From an uncultured Treponema sp. (GTDB taxonomy: Bacteria; Spirochaetota; Spirochaetia; Treponematales; Treponemataceae): a DNA stretch of 64,000 nt. A model generated the notes under the pieces. The model was not told the DNA's origin, did not search any database, and was given only the letters and a program-made list of their open reading frames with translations. Shown here one piece after another: positions 42,395 to 51,595 of the stretch. The stretch's first letter is position 1. Every line of letters starts with the position of its first letter. The stretch spans positions 42,810 through 106,809 of the forward strand of contig CAKUZR010000007.1 in assembly GCA_934718065.1 (NCBI GenBank), written 5' to 3'. The position numbers were made by a program, and so were the translations under genes.

Positions 42395-43558
42395 CTAAAA
42401 ATTGAAAATCAAGTTGATAACGGTAAGATCACTTGTTGAGAACTGGTTTACAATTGACTCAAACTTAACGTTGACCTTTTTGCAGGCATCATCAAGATAT
42501 GAAAGATAATACAAGCCCAGATCCGTTCCTCCGCCATCCGGAGTTTCGCGATAAAAATCAATAAGCGTTCTTTTATTTGTGTCCGCGCTGGCTTTTGTTT
42601 CAATATTTTCCTTTACTTCCTGGAATTCGTCATCTTTGTTGTACAAAGTAATCTGAAGCCTTCCCTGCTTTCCGATTGAAGTCGAGCCGCCGCCAAGCTT
42701 CCATGAAACAGAAACAAGAACTCGCTTTTTCTGAAGTTCCTTTACAATTTTTGAACGCACGTCAGGATCAACCACAAGCGCATTTATATCATCAACGGTC
42801 GGATACATGCTTTTGGCTTCCTTGCGGATATTCGTATTTTCGTTGTTGAGCGCAAGCTCCATGACCATTACAGAAATGTATTCAGCAACCCTGGATTTTT
42901 CCATATACTGCGCAAGAATATTTCTGATTGAAGCAATCATGTCCTCAAAGCCTTCTTTTTTATGGAACAAAGTAATTACGTACCAGTTCTGAAGGCTCAT
43001 CCGGTTCATGAATTTTTCAGTCATCAGCATATAAATATTCTTTTCTTCAATTGAATAATCCTTGTTGTTTCTGATTGACTCCCAGACTGGCTCAAGAATC
43101 TCGGACCGGGTCTGCCCTATTACCTCATCCTTGCTTATAAGAATTGAACGCAGCTGCTTTTCACTCATCTTTGTTTTTTCATCAATAAGCTGCGAAGCGT
43201 GCGCGCGGTTATATTTCCGGACGCAATCACACTGGATTATCGCCGTATAAATGTCACGGTCAAACTGTTTATATAGAAGAGAATAAACAATAATTTTTGA
43301 AAGATCCATCACTTCCTGGCGGGAAGTAACAAATTCCGGCATTGAAATTTCAATTTTTGAAATATAGTCAAGCATCAGCATGGTCTGAATAGACTGCGGC
43401 GAAAACTGACGCATTGAAATGCCATATTCATCTATATTATCAGCAAGGCGGAAACGTATCAGCTTCTTTTTGTGGCTAATAAAATTCGACGCTCCATCTT
43501 CTGTAAGAACAACCTTCAGCGGAAGTTCTATCATCATTTTTCTACCAGATGCACTCAT
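42395..43558 (-). CDS. Conserved spirochaete-type protein with weak GHKL-ATPase resemblance
   Basis: A 387-residue cytoplasmic protein without signal peptide or membrane segments. I do not recognise a named family. The second half has features reminiscent of a GHKL (histidine-kinase/anti-sigma type) ATPase: VMVMELALNNENT resembles an N-box and TPDGGGTDLGLYYLSYL resembles a G-box, followed by a closing strand. The canonical order is loosely kept but key residues are uncertain. The N-terminal half is mostly helical. It is followed directly by a lipoprotein gene. The function is unknown; the ATPase idea is inference. Confidence 0.75.
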   Translation of the reverse strand: MSASGRKMMIELPLKVVLTEDGASNFISHKKKLIRFRLADNIDEYGISMRQFSPQSIQTMLMLDYISKIEISMPEFVTSRQEVMDLSKIIVYSLLYKQFDRDIYTAIIQCDCVRKYNRAHASQLIDEKTKMSEKQLRSILISKDEVIGQTRSEILEPVWESIRNNKDYSIEEKNIYMLMTEKFMNRMSLQNWYVITLFHKKEGFEDMIASIRNILAQYMEKSRVAEYISVMVMELALNNENTNIRKEAKSMYPTVDDINALVVDPDVRSKIVKELQKKRVLVSVSWKLGGGSTSIGKQGRLQITLYNKDDEFQEVKENIETKASADTNKRTLIDFYRETPDGGGTDLGLYYLSYLDDACKKVNVKFESIVNQFSTSDLTVINLIFNF

Positions 43559-43645
43559 CAGCTCTTGCTTTCTCCTAAAATCAACAATGCAAATTATAAC
43601 TTAGACTTCTTGCAATGTAAACTATTATTATTATAATCTATAAAT

Positions 43646-45703
43646 ATGAAGAAAAACAGTTTTTTTTTCATTTTATTTCTAGTCTTTTTCTCTTTTTTGC
43701 GCAGTTTTTCCTATGCTGAAAATGAAAAAATATTTCCGGCGGAGGAACATCAAAAAGGCTGGAGCGAATGCAATGACCTGCTGAAATTTCTTCAGGCAAA
43801 CGATTACAATGCGGAAAAAATTCCGATTCTGAATAATTCCTCGGCGGATTTTCCGTTCAACATAAAACTTGATTTTCTGCCGGACAGTTCCGCGGGCGAG
43901 CCGGATTTTTCAAATGATTCCGATGAAATTTCAACGCTCGTGCTGCTTTTTTCAATTGAAGAAATTCAGAAAGACTACAATTTTCTGCTGAAAACGCTTG
44001 ATTCAATCCAAACTTTTTCGCGGAAAGGAAAAATCGAGCTGCTTTTCACTTATGGCGACCAGATTGCATTTGGCTCAGAAAATCTTATTTCCGGAACAGA
44101 AATTTTCGCTGACCAGACTGCGGATTCCGGAAACTACGCCGCAATCTGCGTGAAGCTCGGAAGAAAACAGAACACAATTCTTCCAGGTGGCGGCGGAGAC
44201 TGTTCCCCGGCATGGATGATTCAGCTTGTTTCAGCGGCTTTCCACGAAAACAATATGTTCTACCATCTTAAAGGCGGAATTTTAAATACCTTGCACCGAC
44301 TGAATATTCTGAAATCGGACAGGCAGACGGCTTTTTTTATGCAGAAAGGAATTCCTGCCTGCGGAGTGGAGCTTGTTTCGCCTTCAAAAAATGAGGAATA
44401 CAACAGCAGAAGCGCTAGTTTCATTGCAAATCTTGCGTACAGCTTTGAGCCGGAAAACACGCTTGAATGGGACAGACACAGCCGGCCTTTCGTGATTTTC
44501 AACTATACGGTTCTGCTTTCAGAAAAATTCACCGTAATGCTTTTTATTCTGGTTTCAGCGGCGAGCCTGTTTTTTCTGTGCGAATTTTATTTCATTCATC
44601 TTCTTCAGCGGAAACTTTTTTCAAGGCGGATTTTAAGAAAATGGTACCTGCTTGTGATTTGCCTGGTTTTCACAATGATTTCCTTCACGGCAAGCCAGTA
44701 CGCCGCGCTTTTTCTTCTGAAGACTTTGAAAATTCCGGTTGTTTCAGCGTATGCCGTAAAAATAATTCTTTCGTTCCTGCTGATTTCTTTTTCGTACTTT
44801 CTGTTTTTCAAGATTATAAAAAATTCCGGAGCAAAAATTTTTTCAATGCTTACAAATGTCACCGGAATTCTGAATATTTTTCTTTTTTCATCGCTGGATC
44901 TTTCGCTTTTTTATCTTTTTGCGTTTGAGTATTTTTTTATAGTCATCGCGCAGAAATTCAAAACCCTGCCTGCGCTGATTTTTTCGTTTTTCCTGATGGC
45001 GGTTCCGTTCCTGCCGTACATAATTGAATTTTTCACCTGCGCCACAGAAGATTCCCTGCTGAAAATTCTGATAGCAACTCCGGTTATGAACACAATTTTC
45101 GCATTTGCGTTCGTTCCGTTCGCGCTCGCCTGGTTTAAAATTCTGGAGCGGCTCAATTTTATCTGGAAAAGCATTGGAATCCGGAAAAAAACGTTCATAA
45201 AGCAGAATTTCATTGCAATTTCCAGCGCATTCCTGATTTTCGCCGCGATTCTTGCCGCAGCCACCGCATTTATGCCGGACGAATACAAAATTCCTGCGAA
45301 AAAACTGCCGGAATTCCAGGAAGCAGACGCTTCTGAAAGCATAGAAATTTCATTCTACGACCAGGATTTTTTTGAGGACACAATCAGAACTTTTTCTGTG
45401 AAAATCAAGGACCGGGAAGCAAATGTTTCAATAAAAATAAAAGGAAAAGACGGAAATCCAGTTCTTTATTCAGACGAAATCTACAGCTACAATGTTCCTG
45501 AAAAAACCGCGACTTTCCGGCTTCCAGCATGGCCGCCAGCTGAAATGACATTCAGCTACATTGCGGACACTTTTCAGGAATCTGAAATAATTGTAACGGA
45601 GACAAAACATCCGGAAGAAGACAAATTTCTGGTTTTAAAAAAATCATTGAAAATTCCGGCGAAAAACGAAAAACTCAGCAAGGAAAAAAGCGGTGAAATA
45701 TAA
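43646..45703 (+). CDS. Large polytopic membrane protein of unknown function
   Basis: A 685-residue protein: signal peptide (MKKNSFFFILFLVFFSFLRS...) with mature start near residue 24, an extracytoplasmic domain (about 25-285) with ISTLVLLFSIEEIQKDYNFL and a LPGGGGDCSPAWMIQ segment, then about eight to nine transmembrane helices (about 290-540), then a C-terminal extracytoplasmic beta domain. The arrangement of a peptidase-like lumenal domain plus many helices loosely recalls M28/Gaa1-type proteins, but no catalytic ligands are evident. It overlaps the start of dinB by 11 bases, so the two are co-transcribed. Confidence 0.7.
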   Translation: MKKNSFFFILFLVFFSFLRSFSYAENEKIFPAEEHQKGWSECNDLLKFLQANDYNAEKIPILNNSSADFPFNIKLDFLPDSSAGEPDFSNDSDEISTLVLLFSIEEIQKDYNFLLKTLDSIQTFSRKGKIELLFTYGDQIAFGSENLISGTEIFADQTADSGNYAAICVKLGRKQNTILPGGGGDCSPAWMIQLVSAAFHENNMFYHLKGGILNTLHRLNILKSDRQTAFFMQKGIPACGVELVSPSKNEEYNSRSASFIANLAYSFEPENTLEWDRHSRPFVIFNYTVLLSEKFTVMLFILVSAASLFFLCEFYFIHLLQRKLFSRRILRKWYLLVICLVFTMISFTASQYAALFLLKTLKIPVVSAYAVKIILSFLLISFSYFLFFKIIKNSGAKIFSMLTNVTGILNIFLFSSLDLSLFYLFAFEYFFIVIAQKFKTLPALIFSFFLMAVPFLPYIIEFFTCATEDSLLKILIATPVMNTIFAFAFVPFALAWFKILERLNFIWKSIGIRKKTFIKQNFIAISSAFLIFAAILAAATAFMPDEYKIPAKKLPEFQEADASESIEISFYDQDFFEDTIRTFSVKIKDREANVSIKIKGKDGNPVLYSDEIYSYNVPEKTATFRLPAWPPAEMTFSYIADTFQESEIIVTETKHPEEDKFLVLKKSLKIPAKNEKLSKEKSGEI

Positions 45704-48700
45704 AAAATGTTTTCTTCACATAGATATGGACGCTTTTTTTGCCTCTGTTGAGCAGCGCGACCATCCTGAATGGCGGGGAAAACCGCTGATTGTCGGCGGA
45801 CTTCCAGGCGAGCCGCGGAGCGTTGTTTCAACCGCATCCTATGAAGCCAGAAAATTCGGAGTTCATTCCGCAATGCCGGTTTTCAAGGCTGTGAAGCTTT
45901 GCCCGGACGGAATTTTTGTGCACGGAAACCACAAGCATTATTCTGAAATTTCCATGCAGATTATGCAGATTCTTTCAAAATATTCGCCGGATGTGCGGCA
46001 AATTTCAATTGACGAGGCGAGCATTGAAATGACCGGAACAGAGCTTCTTTTCGGCGAGCCTGACGAAGCTGCACTGAAAATTCAAAAAGAAATTTTTGAC
46101 GCGACGCAGCTGACGGTTTCAATCGGGCTGGCCGCAAACGCTTATCTTGCGAAACTTGCCAGCGAAGTGAACAAGCCGAACGGTTTTTACGCAATTCCCA
46201 TGGGAAAAGAAGAAGATTTTATGCTCTCGCTTCCTTTGAAAAAAGTCTGGGGAATCGGAACAAAAACTCTTGAAAAGCTGAATAAAAACGGATTTTTCAC
46301 AACAAAAGATATTTTTCTGCGCTCAAAAGAATTTCTTGTTTCAACGTTCGGGGAATGCGCCGGGAATTTTCTTTTCAATTCTGTGCGTGGACTCGAAACG
46401 CCGTCAAAAGGACCTTCCGCCCATTCAATAAGCAATGAAATCACGTTTCCGGAAGACATAACAAATATTTACACGGCGGAAACCGCGCTGATGGAGCTTT
46501 GCCACAGCATAATGTTCAGAATTCTGAAGGAAGAATCGTTCAGCAAAACTGTGTTCCTAAAAATCCGCTACGATGATTTTTCAACATTTACGGTTCAGCA
46601 GACTTTTTCTGAATATGTAACTTCCACAGACGACCTTTTTGAAAAACTGAAATCAATTTTTGAAAAAAAATACGAAAACGGCCGCGGAATAAGACTTCTT
46701 GGCGCGGGACTTGAAAACATCCAGGGAAAAGACGCGCCGATTCAGGAAGTTCTGTTCGATTTTGGCGAAAAGAAAAAACAGGCTGTTGAAAACGCAATTT
46801 TAAAGCTTTCCTCGAAGCACCCGGAAATAAAAATTCAAAAGGCAAGAACTTTGAAAAACAACCTGAAATCGCTCCCCATGATTTTCGCGGCTCTGTCTTT
46901 CCTTGGATTTTCAGGCAAAAACGCGGCTGCGGAGGAATATTCCTTTAAAAACAATTCGGAAAGCGCAGGCTCGATAAACTCGCCTTCAGAACTGATTCCG
47001 TTTCCAGCTGAATCGCCCGGCTCGCTTTTCAATTTCAACATCCACGACAATGAAATTCTTTTTCTGGCCGACGGATTTTGGAGCGGAGAAATTGAAGGCC
47101 AGCTGAACGCAACTTACAGTTCAAAAAACGGACTTAACGGTTCAACGCCGAATTTTGTTTTCAAGCAGCAGGTTGCCCTTTCGCTGCTTTTTATGCTGAA
47201 CGAGCAGTGGTTTTTCAAGACGGATTTTGCCGATGAATTTACAAAAAACACGGTTTCCGCAGGTTTTTACGGAAAAAATGAAAATCCGCTGAAGGAATTC
47301 AAAATTTCCAACCGGAACATAATTTTTCCAGACAGCTATTCGATGAGCCTTTTCAACAGAAGCATTGGCGGCGGCGAAAACCAGGCTCCAGGAATTTCCG
47401 CGCATTTTGAAGAGCCGAAATCAAAAAAATGGATTGCGGATTTTGCGCTCCGCTACGATATGACGGAACAGCACGATGCGACTTTTTACGGAAAAAACAG
47501 CGTTTCAACAGATTACATTGAGCTTTCAAATTTTATAACCGGACAATTTTTTGCGCTGCCGGAAAAACTGATTTCAAGCATAAAAGAAATTTTCATTGAA
47601 AATTCTTCAGGAAGCTACACTGACGAAAAAAATCGCAGGCTGAAAAAACTTTCCGAGGATGAATTTTTGACAATCGCCGCAAAAAATCAGCTGGTGATTT
47701 CCGCGGACGCAGGCGGAACAAAAAAAAACGGAAAACGCCCCGCGGTTCTTGTAACTTTCTATGAAAAAGACATAAATTCCGCGCTCGGCTCGTACAATGA
47801 CTCAACCAGCGACGAAAATATTTCTTTTTTAAAGGAAATTCAGGAAGTTTTCGGAGAAAAAATAAGGCTTGAAAAATACACAAATCCGCTCACAACAAAA
47901 ATCAGCGGCGAGGAAGCCCTGGTTTTGCAGGAAGCCACCGGATTTTCACCTTTTTTATGCGGAAATTATTACGACCTGGGAATTTCTGATTCAGCAAAGG
48001 CAAAAATCGGAAGCATTTATTCGGAAAACCAGTCCGCAGACTTTTCAATAGAAATAACAGAAGATTTTGAAAATTTTTCAGCTTCAGCATTTGTGAATTC
48101 AAAGCATATAATTGCAAAAATCTATAAAACCGAAAATTCAGAACGCGAATCCGACGCGGAAAGCCGTTTCCCGCTGGCAAAAAAAATTCCGGAAGCCTAT
48201 TTGGGCGGACCGCTTAAAACCGACTTGAAAATCATCGTGCAGAAATTCAATCCAGTTTCAACTTACAACATCGGAACAAACGCGGAATCCAGCTCCGTAA
48301 AAGTCTACAAAAACGGAATTTTAGTTTCCGGCACAGAATACGACAACGAATCTGGAACTGTAAGAATCAATTCTTCTGTTTCGGACATGGACAAAATTTA
48401 TATAACCTGGAACGAAACTTCTGGAGACGCAAAATCGGGCGCAGTTGCCGGGGAAGCCGCATTCAAATATTTTTTCACGCCGAATTTTTCAGCGGACGTT
48501 TCAATGGCAGCAAACTGGACGGTCTCGCCTTTCGCGGAATATTCTGAATACAACAGAAAAGCCGGCGGATATGCAGCGTTTTCAACAGGAATTGACTATT
48601 CAACTGAAAACATAAAATTTTCAACAGCGGCGGCGGCAGTCTACGAAAAACTTGATGTCACAGACAAATATAGAATCGACGGATTTGAAAACGCTCAGAG

Positions 48701-51590
48701 CGAAACCTGGTACCTTGAAAAGAATTCCGGCTTCGAGCTGGCGGAAACGCAAATTCCAGTTCTGAACCCGCGGCCAAATTCCACGGAAGAAAGCGAAAAA
48801 CTTGACCCGGAAAAAAATTTCACAGTTCTGGAAACAAGCGAAACCGGCAGAAAAGACTCCTACATCTCAGGATATAAAATTCCTTTGGAATGGAATTTTC
48901 CTTCATCCGGGGAAAGCGGAACAAGCGCAAACTTGAAAAATGCCTGGGCGGCTTGCAACATAAAACTCCAGGCAGGTTACATTCTGTCATCTTCATCAGT
49001 TTTTAGAATCGCATTGCAGCTTGAAGAACCTCTTCCGGAAACACTCGATATTTATATTCAGCTTGGTGTGCAGGCGGAAGACAAGCCAGATTCAGAGGCA
49101 GCGGAGCGAATTCCCACTTGGAAACTGAATGTTGACCGGGAAATTTGCGCCGGCTCAGAAAATCCGGAAAAAAACAGAAACGGCGGCTGGCAGACTGCGG
49201 AAATTCATCTTACGGATTACGACAAAAGCTTTCTTTCGGTTTACCACGACGCTCGGCTTATTGTAAAATCAAATTCTGAAACAACGGAGCTTCCGCACGG
49301 AATTATTTACGCAGGTCCGTATGAAACTGTTCCGCAGGGAATTTCTTTTGCAGCGCCGGAAAATTCAAATCTAAAAGCTGAGCAGACAAAAGACAACACA
49401 GTTCCTTCAAAAAAAATATTCAACAGCGATGACAATTACGCGCAGAAGATTTCGTGGAATTTCGACGAGGAGCCGCCGGAAGACGAAAACGAAATCATTC
49501 TTGGAAAATTTGTGAATGAAACAGATATTTCAGCCTACAAATACTTGAAATTTTACTATAAAAACGCAAATTTCAAGAAATTCAGCCTGATTTTTGACAA
49601 AGACTCGCCTTCGTTCTCTGAAAGCGGCGATGAAGCGGTGAATCTGGAGCTGAACGAAAGCGGGCTGGAATATTTCAACAAAACCGATGAAAAATGGCAT
49701 CTGGCGGAAATAAATTTGCTTGAAAAATCCATTAGCGTTGACGGGCAGAAAATTCCTTCAGAAAAAGCAGCTCTTTCAGTCAGCAGAAAAAAAATGCCAT
49801 CCAGGCTAAAAATCACTTTTACGCCGAAAGAAATGAAAGATGATTTTTTTATTGATGAATTTTTCATGGAGCTTTCCCCGGCGAATTTTAATTTTCAGAA
49901 TATTTCAAAATTCCAGGCGAAAAAAGAAGGAACTTTGCTGAGCGCAAAAAATTTTCCGATTGTCCAGAATCCATTTTTCAGCACAGAGCTTGAAAGCGGC
50001 GCTACAGTTCCGGAAGAAAAGGAATTTTCAGCTGAAAATTTCATAAATTCAGTTTCGACCGCAGAAATCACAATTGCGACAATAAAATTTTCTGGCGACG
50101 CGAGCCTTTCCTCGCAGGAAAAAAATCTGCTTGTCTCGGCTGGGCATTCAGTGAAAACAACTGAACCGATTCTGAAAATTCTTACCGCGGAAGATTCGTT
50201 TGTTTTCAACAAGGCGGATTCTTCAACCGAAAAACTGACGGGTGCGACGCTGGACTTAAAAAACTTGAAAATTCCAGTTTCCATAACTGCAAAAGCTGAA
50301 GGCAAAAAAAACAGATGGGATTTTTCAAACAACCTGGAAAGCGGATTTTTTTTCAATCTGAAAAAAGAAGAATGGAGCGCATCGCTGAAAACAGAATTTT
50401 CCGCGGCGCAAAAAATTTCCTCAGCGCAGGACGAACTGAAAAAACTTGAATCGCGGAACTATGCTGAAAATTACGCGGACGCAACAAATTTTTCATTCAG
50501 CTTTGGCTCGGAAAACGCCTCAAAAAGAAATGTAAAAGCAAAATTTTCCACAGGATTTGAAATTCCGTTCATGAAAATTTCGCCGGAAATAATTTTTTCC
50601 GCGGACGAAAAATATTCAAACGCAGGAAACGCAAAATACACAGGCGGCCAGCAGCTGGATTTTTCATTTCCATTCCGTGTAAAAAACTCAAGGCTGACGT
50701 TCAAATACTCAAAATCCGGAAACAAAACAGAAAGCGCCGATTCCGGCGGAAACTACGGCAACGATTTCGGCGAGCTTTTTGAGTCGCTCCGGAAAAGCGG
50801 CTGGTATTTCAAGGCGGCTCCGCTCCAGGACTTGTTCGACAGGAATTTTTCAGATTCAATTTTTTCTGAAATTTCAGGAACAGGCGCAGAATACATTTTT
50901 TACAGCGGAAAATACAGCTTGAACTGGAAACGCCCGGTTTTCGCCGACACAAGAGACTTTTTTGTTCCAGTCGCAGTGGATTTTTCATCTGAGCGGCGAA
51001 TTTCGGCCTCATCGGATTTCAGCGGATTTTATATTTTAAAAGCTTCCGTTCTGAACACGCCGATGAATATTTTCGGTCTTCAAGGCAAAAAACAGATTTT
51101 CAGATGGTTCAACACCGACGAATACGCATTTTCCATTTCAGGCACAGTGAAAATTCCGGAGAAATCGCCTTCAGAAACTTTGTGGAGCACGAATTTTTAC
51201 GCGCAGGCAGGATTTTACATCAATGAAAACGACATTTTGCGCGCCGGCCTTGAAGCTGAAATTTCACCGGATTATGAATGGAAAGTCACCGGAAGCACGC
51301 AATACAAAAGGCGCGCTCAAAAATCTGTTCTAGGGGAAATTGTAAAAATCGCGGCCGGCAAAAAACTGAAAAATCCACGGCTTTCCAGAACTGACAGCAT
51401 AAACATCACGTTCAGCTACGACAAAACCGATGAATATTTAACTCAGCTTTACGACTATGCGCATAAACTTTCCGCCGGACTCTCCGAAAAAATCGACCTC
51501 GACTGCGGCCTGAATTTCTATCTAAAAATCAAAAAAGAAATCACAGAAATCACCGTTTCAGGCTCGCTCGGAGGAAAAATAACTTTCTAG
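45693..51590 (+). CDS. dinB: DNA polymerase IV (DinB) continuing in frame into an exported protein
   Basis: A single 1965-residue open frame. Residues 1-386 are a complete Y-family polymerase: DMDAFFASVEQ (residues 10-20), YEARKFGV, the catalytic SIDEASIEM (near residue 105), the thumb SIGLAANAYLAKLAS, GIGTKTLEKL and a little-finger domain ending about IQKARTL. Instead of a stop, the frame continues straight into a signal peptide and a 1579-residue exported protein, listed separately from 46851. A GTG start at 45693 has AAGGA 8 bases upstream. A cytoplasmic polymerase fused before a signal peptide would be hard to export, so internal initiation, a lost stop codon or a sequence error is likely. 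The polymerase assignment itself is secure. Confidence 0.8.
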   Translation: MKYKKCFLHIDMDAFFASVEQRDHPEWRGKPLIVGGLPGEPRSVVSTASYEARKFGVHSAMPVFKAVKLCPDGIFVHGNHKHYSEISMQIMQILSKYSPDVRQISIDEASIEMTGTELLFGEPDEAALKIQKEIFDATQLTVSIGLAANAYLAKLASEVNKPNGFYAIPMGKEEDFMLSLPLKKVWGIGTKTLEKLNKNGFFTTKDIFLRSKEFLVSTFGECAGNFLFNSVRGLETPSKGPSAHSISNEITFPEDITNIYTAETALMELCHSIMFRILKEESFSKTVFLKIRYDDFSTFTVQQTFSEYVTSTDDLFEKLKSIFEKKYENGRGIRLLGAGLENIQGKDAPIQEVLFDFGEKKKQAVENAILKLSSKHPEIKIQKARTLKNNLKSLPMIFAALSFLGFSGKNAAAEEYSFKNNSESAGSINSPSELIPFPAESPGSLFNFNIHDNEILFLADGFWSGEIEGQLNATYSSKNGLNGSTPNFVFKQQVALSLLFMLNEQWFFKTDFADEFTKNTVSAGFYGKNENPLKEFKISNRNIIFPDSYSMSLFNRSIGGGENQAPGISAHFEEPKSKKWIADFALRYDMTEQHDATFYGKNSVSTDYIELSNFITGQFFALPEKLISSIKEIFIENSSGSYTDEKNRRLKKLSEDEFLTIAAKNQLVISADAGGTKKNGKRPAVLVTFYEKDINSALGSYNDSTSDENISFLKEIQEVFGEKIRLEKYTNPLTTKISGEEALVLQEATGFSPFLCGNYYDLGISDSAKAKIGSIYSENQSADFSIEITEDFENFSASAFVNSKHIIAKIYKTENSERESDAESRFPLAKKIPEAYLGGPLKTDLKIIVQKFNPVSTYNIGTNAESSSVKVYKNGILVSGTEYDNESGTVRINSSVSDMDKIYITWNETSGDAKSGAVAGEAAFKYFFTPNFSADVSMAANWTVSPFAEYSEYNRKAGGYAAFSTGIDYSTENIKFSTAAAAVYEKLDVTDKYRIDGFENAQSETWYLEKNSGFELAETQIPVLNPRPNSTEESEKLDPEKNFTVLETSETGRKDSYISGYKIPLEWNFPSSGESGTSANLKNAWAACNIKLQAGYILSSSSVFRIALQLEEPLPETLDIYIQLGVQAEDKPDSEAAERIPTWKLNVDREICAGSENPEKNRNGGWQTAEIHLTDYDKSFLSVYHDARLIVKSNSETTELPHGIIYAGPYETVPQGISFAAPENSNLKAEQTKDNTVPSKKIFNSDDNYAQKISWNFDEEPPEDENEIILGKFVNETDISAYKYLKFYYKNANFKKFSLIFDKDSPSFSESGDEAVNLELNESGLEYFNKTDEKWHLAEINLLEKSISVDGQKIPSEKAALSVSRKKMPSRLKITFTPKEMKDDFFIDEFFMELSPANFNFQNISKFQAKKEGTLLSAKNFPIVQNPFFSTELESGATVPEEKEFSAENFINSVSTAEITIATIKFSGDASLSSQEKNLLVSAGHSVKTTEPILKILTAEDSFVFNKADSSTEKLTGATLDLKNLKIPVSITAKAEGKKNRWDFSNNLESGFFFNLKKEEWSASLKTEFSAAQKISSAQDELKKLESRNYAENYADATNFSFSFGSENASKRNVKAKFSTGFEIPFMKISPEIIFSADEKYSNAGNAKYTGGQQLDFSFPFRVKNSRLTFKYSKSGNKTESADSGGNYGNDFGELFESLRKSGWYFKAAPLQDLFDRNFSDSIFSEISGTGAEYIFYSGKYSLNWKRPVFADTRDFFVPVAVDFSSERRISASSDFSGFYILKASVLNTPMNIFGLQGKKQIFRWFNTDEYAFSISGTVKIPEKSPSETLWSTNFYAQAGFYINENDILRAGLEAEISPDYEWKVTGSTQYKRRAQKSVLGEIVKIAAGKKLKNPRLSRTDSINITFSYDKTDEYLTQLYDYAHKLSAGLSEKIDLDCGLNFYLKIKKEITEITVSGSLGGKITF
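46851..51590 (+). CDS. Giant exported, probably outer-membrane protein (internal start within the dinB frame)
   Basis: Probable separate product of 1579 residues beginning at TTG 46851, with AAAAGG 8 bases upstream. TTG opens a clear signal peptide (KNNLKSLPMIFAALSFLGF..., cut after KNAAA). In the +1 frame the same bases read TTGA, so a stop/start overlap like others in this window could once have existed. The mature protein has a large N-terminal beta-rich part, LGGPLKTDLKIIVQKFNP near residue 465, Ig/jelly-roll-like stretches and a C-terminal third dominated by alternating aromatic strands ending GGKITF, as in outer-membrane barrels. The overall plan recalls SprA-sized translocation or surface proteins, but I cannot assign a family. 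Confidence 0.65.
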   Translation: MKNNLKSLPMIFAALSFLGFSGKNAAAEEYSFKNNSESAGSINSPSELIPFPAESPGSLFNFNIHDNEILFLADGFWSGEIEGQLNATYSSKNGLNGSTPNFVFKQQVALSLLFMLNEQWFFKTDFADEFTKNTVSAGFYGKNENPLKEFKISNRNIIFPDSYSMSLFNRSIGGGENQAPGISAHFEEPKSKKWIADFALRYDMTEQHDATFYGKNSVSTDYIELSNFITGQFFALPEKLISSIKEIFIENSSGSYTDEKNRRLKKLSEDEFLTIAAKNQLVISADAGGTKKNGKRPAVLVTFYEKDINSALGSYNDSTSDENISFLKEIQEVFGEKIRLEKYTNPLTTKISGEEALVLQEATGFSPFLCGNYYDLGISDSAKAKIGSIYSENQSADFSIEITEDFENFSASAFVNSKHIIAKIYKTENSERESDAESRFPLAKKIPEAYLGGPLKTDLKIIVQKFNPVSTYNIGTNAESSSVKVYKNGILVSGTEYDNESGTVRINSSVSDMDKIYITWNETSGDAKSGAVAGEAAFKYFFTPNFSADVSMAANWTVSPFAEYSEYNRKAGGYAAFSTGIDYSTENIKFSTAAAAVYEKLDVTDKYRIDGFENAQSETWYLEKNSGFELAETQIPVLNPRPNSTEESEKLDPEKNFTVLETSETGRKDSYISGYKIPLEWNFPSSGESGTSANLKNAWAACNIKLQAGYILSSSSVFRIALQLEEPLPETLDIYIQLGVQAEDKPDSEAAERIPTWKLNVDREICAGSENPEKNRNGGWQTAEIHLTDYDKSFLSVYHDARLIVKSNSETTELPHGIIYAGPYETVPQGISFAAPENSNLKAEQTKDNTVPSKKIFNSDDNYAQKISWNFDEEPPEDENEIILGKFVNETDISAYKYLKFYYKNANFKKFSLIFDKDSPSFSESGDEAVNLELNESGLEYFNKTDEKWHLAEINLLEKSISVDGQKIPSEKAALSVSRKKMPSRLKITFTPKEMKDDFFIDEFFMELSPANFNFQNISKFQAKKEGTLLSAKNFPIVQNPFFSTELESGATVPEEKEFSAENFINSVSTAEITIATIKFSGDASLSSQEKNLLVSAGHSVKTTEPILKILTAEDSFVFNKADSSTEKLTGATLDLKNLKIPVSITAKAEGKKNRWDFSNNLESGFFFNLKKEEWSASLKTEFSAAQKISSAQDELKKLESRNYAENYADATNFSFSFGSENASKRNVKAKFSTGFEIPFMKISPEIIFSADEKYSNAGNAKYTGGQQLDFSFPFRVKNSRLTFKYSKSGNKTESADSGGNYGNDFGELFESLRKSGWYFKAAPLQDLFDRNFSDSIFSEISGTGAEYIFYSGKYSLNWKRPVFADTRDFFVPVAVDFSSERRISASSDFSGFYILKASVLNTPMNIFGLQGKKQIFRWFNTDEYAFSISGTVKIPEKSPSETLWSTNFYAQAGFYINENDILRAGLEAEISPDYEWKVTGSTQYKRRAQKSVLGEIVKIAAGKKLKNPRLSRTDSINITFSYDKTDEYLTQLYDYAHKLSAGLSEKIDLDCGLNFYLKIKKEITEITVSGSLGGKITF

Positions 51591-51595
51591 GCCAA

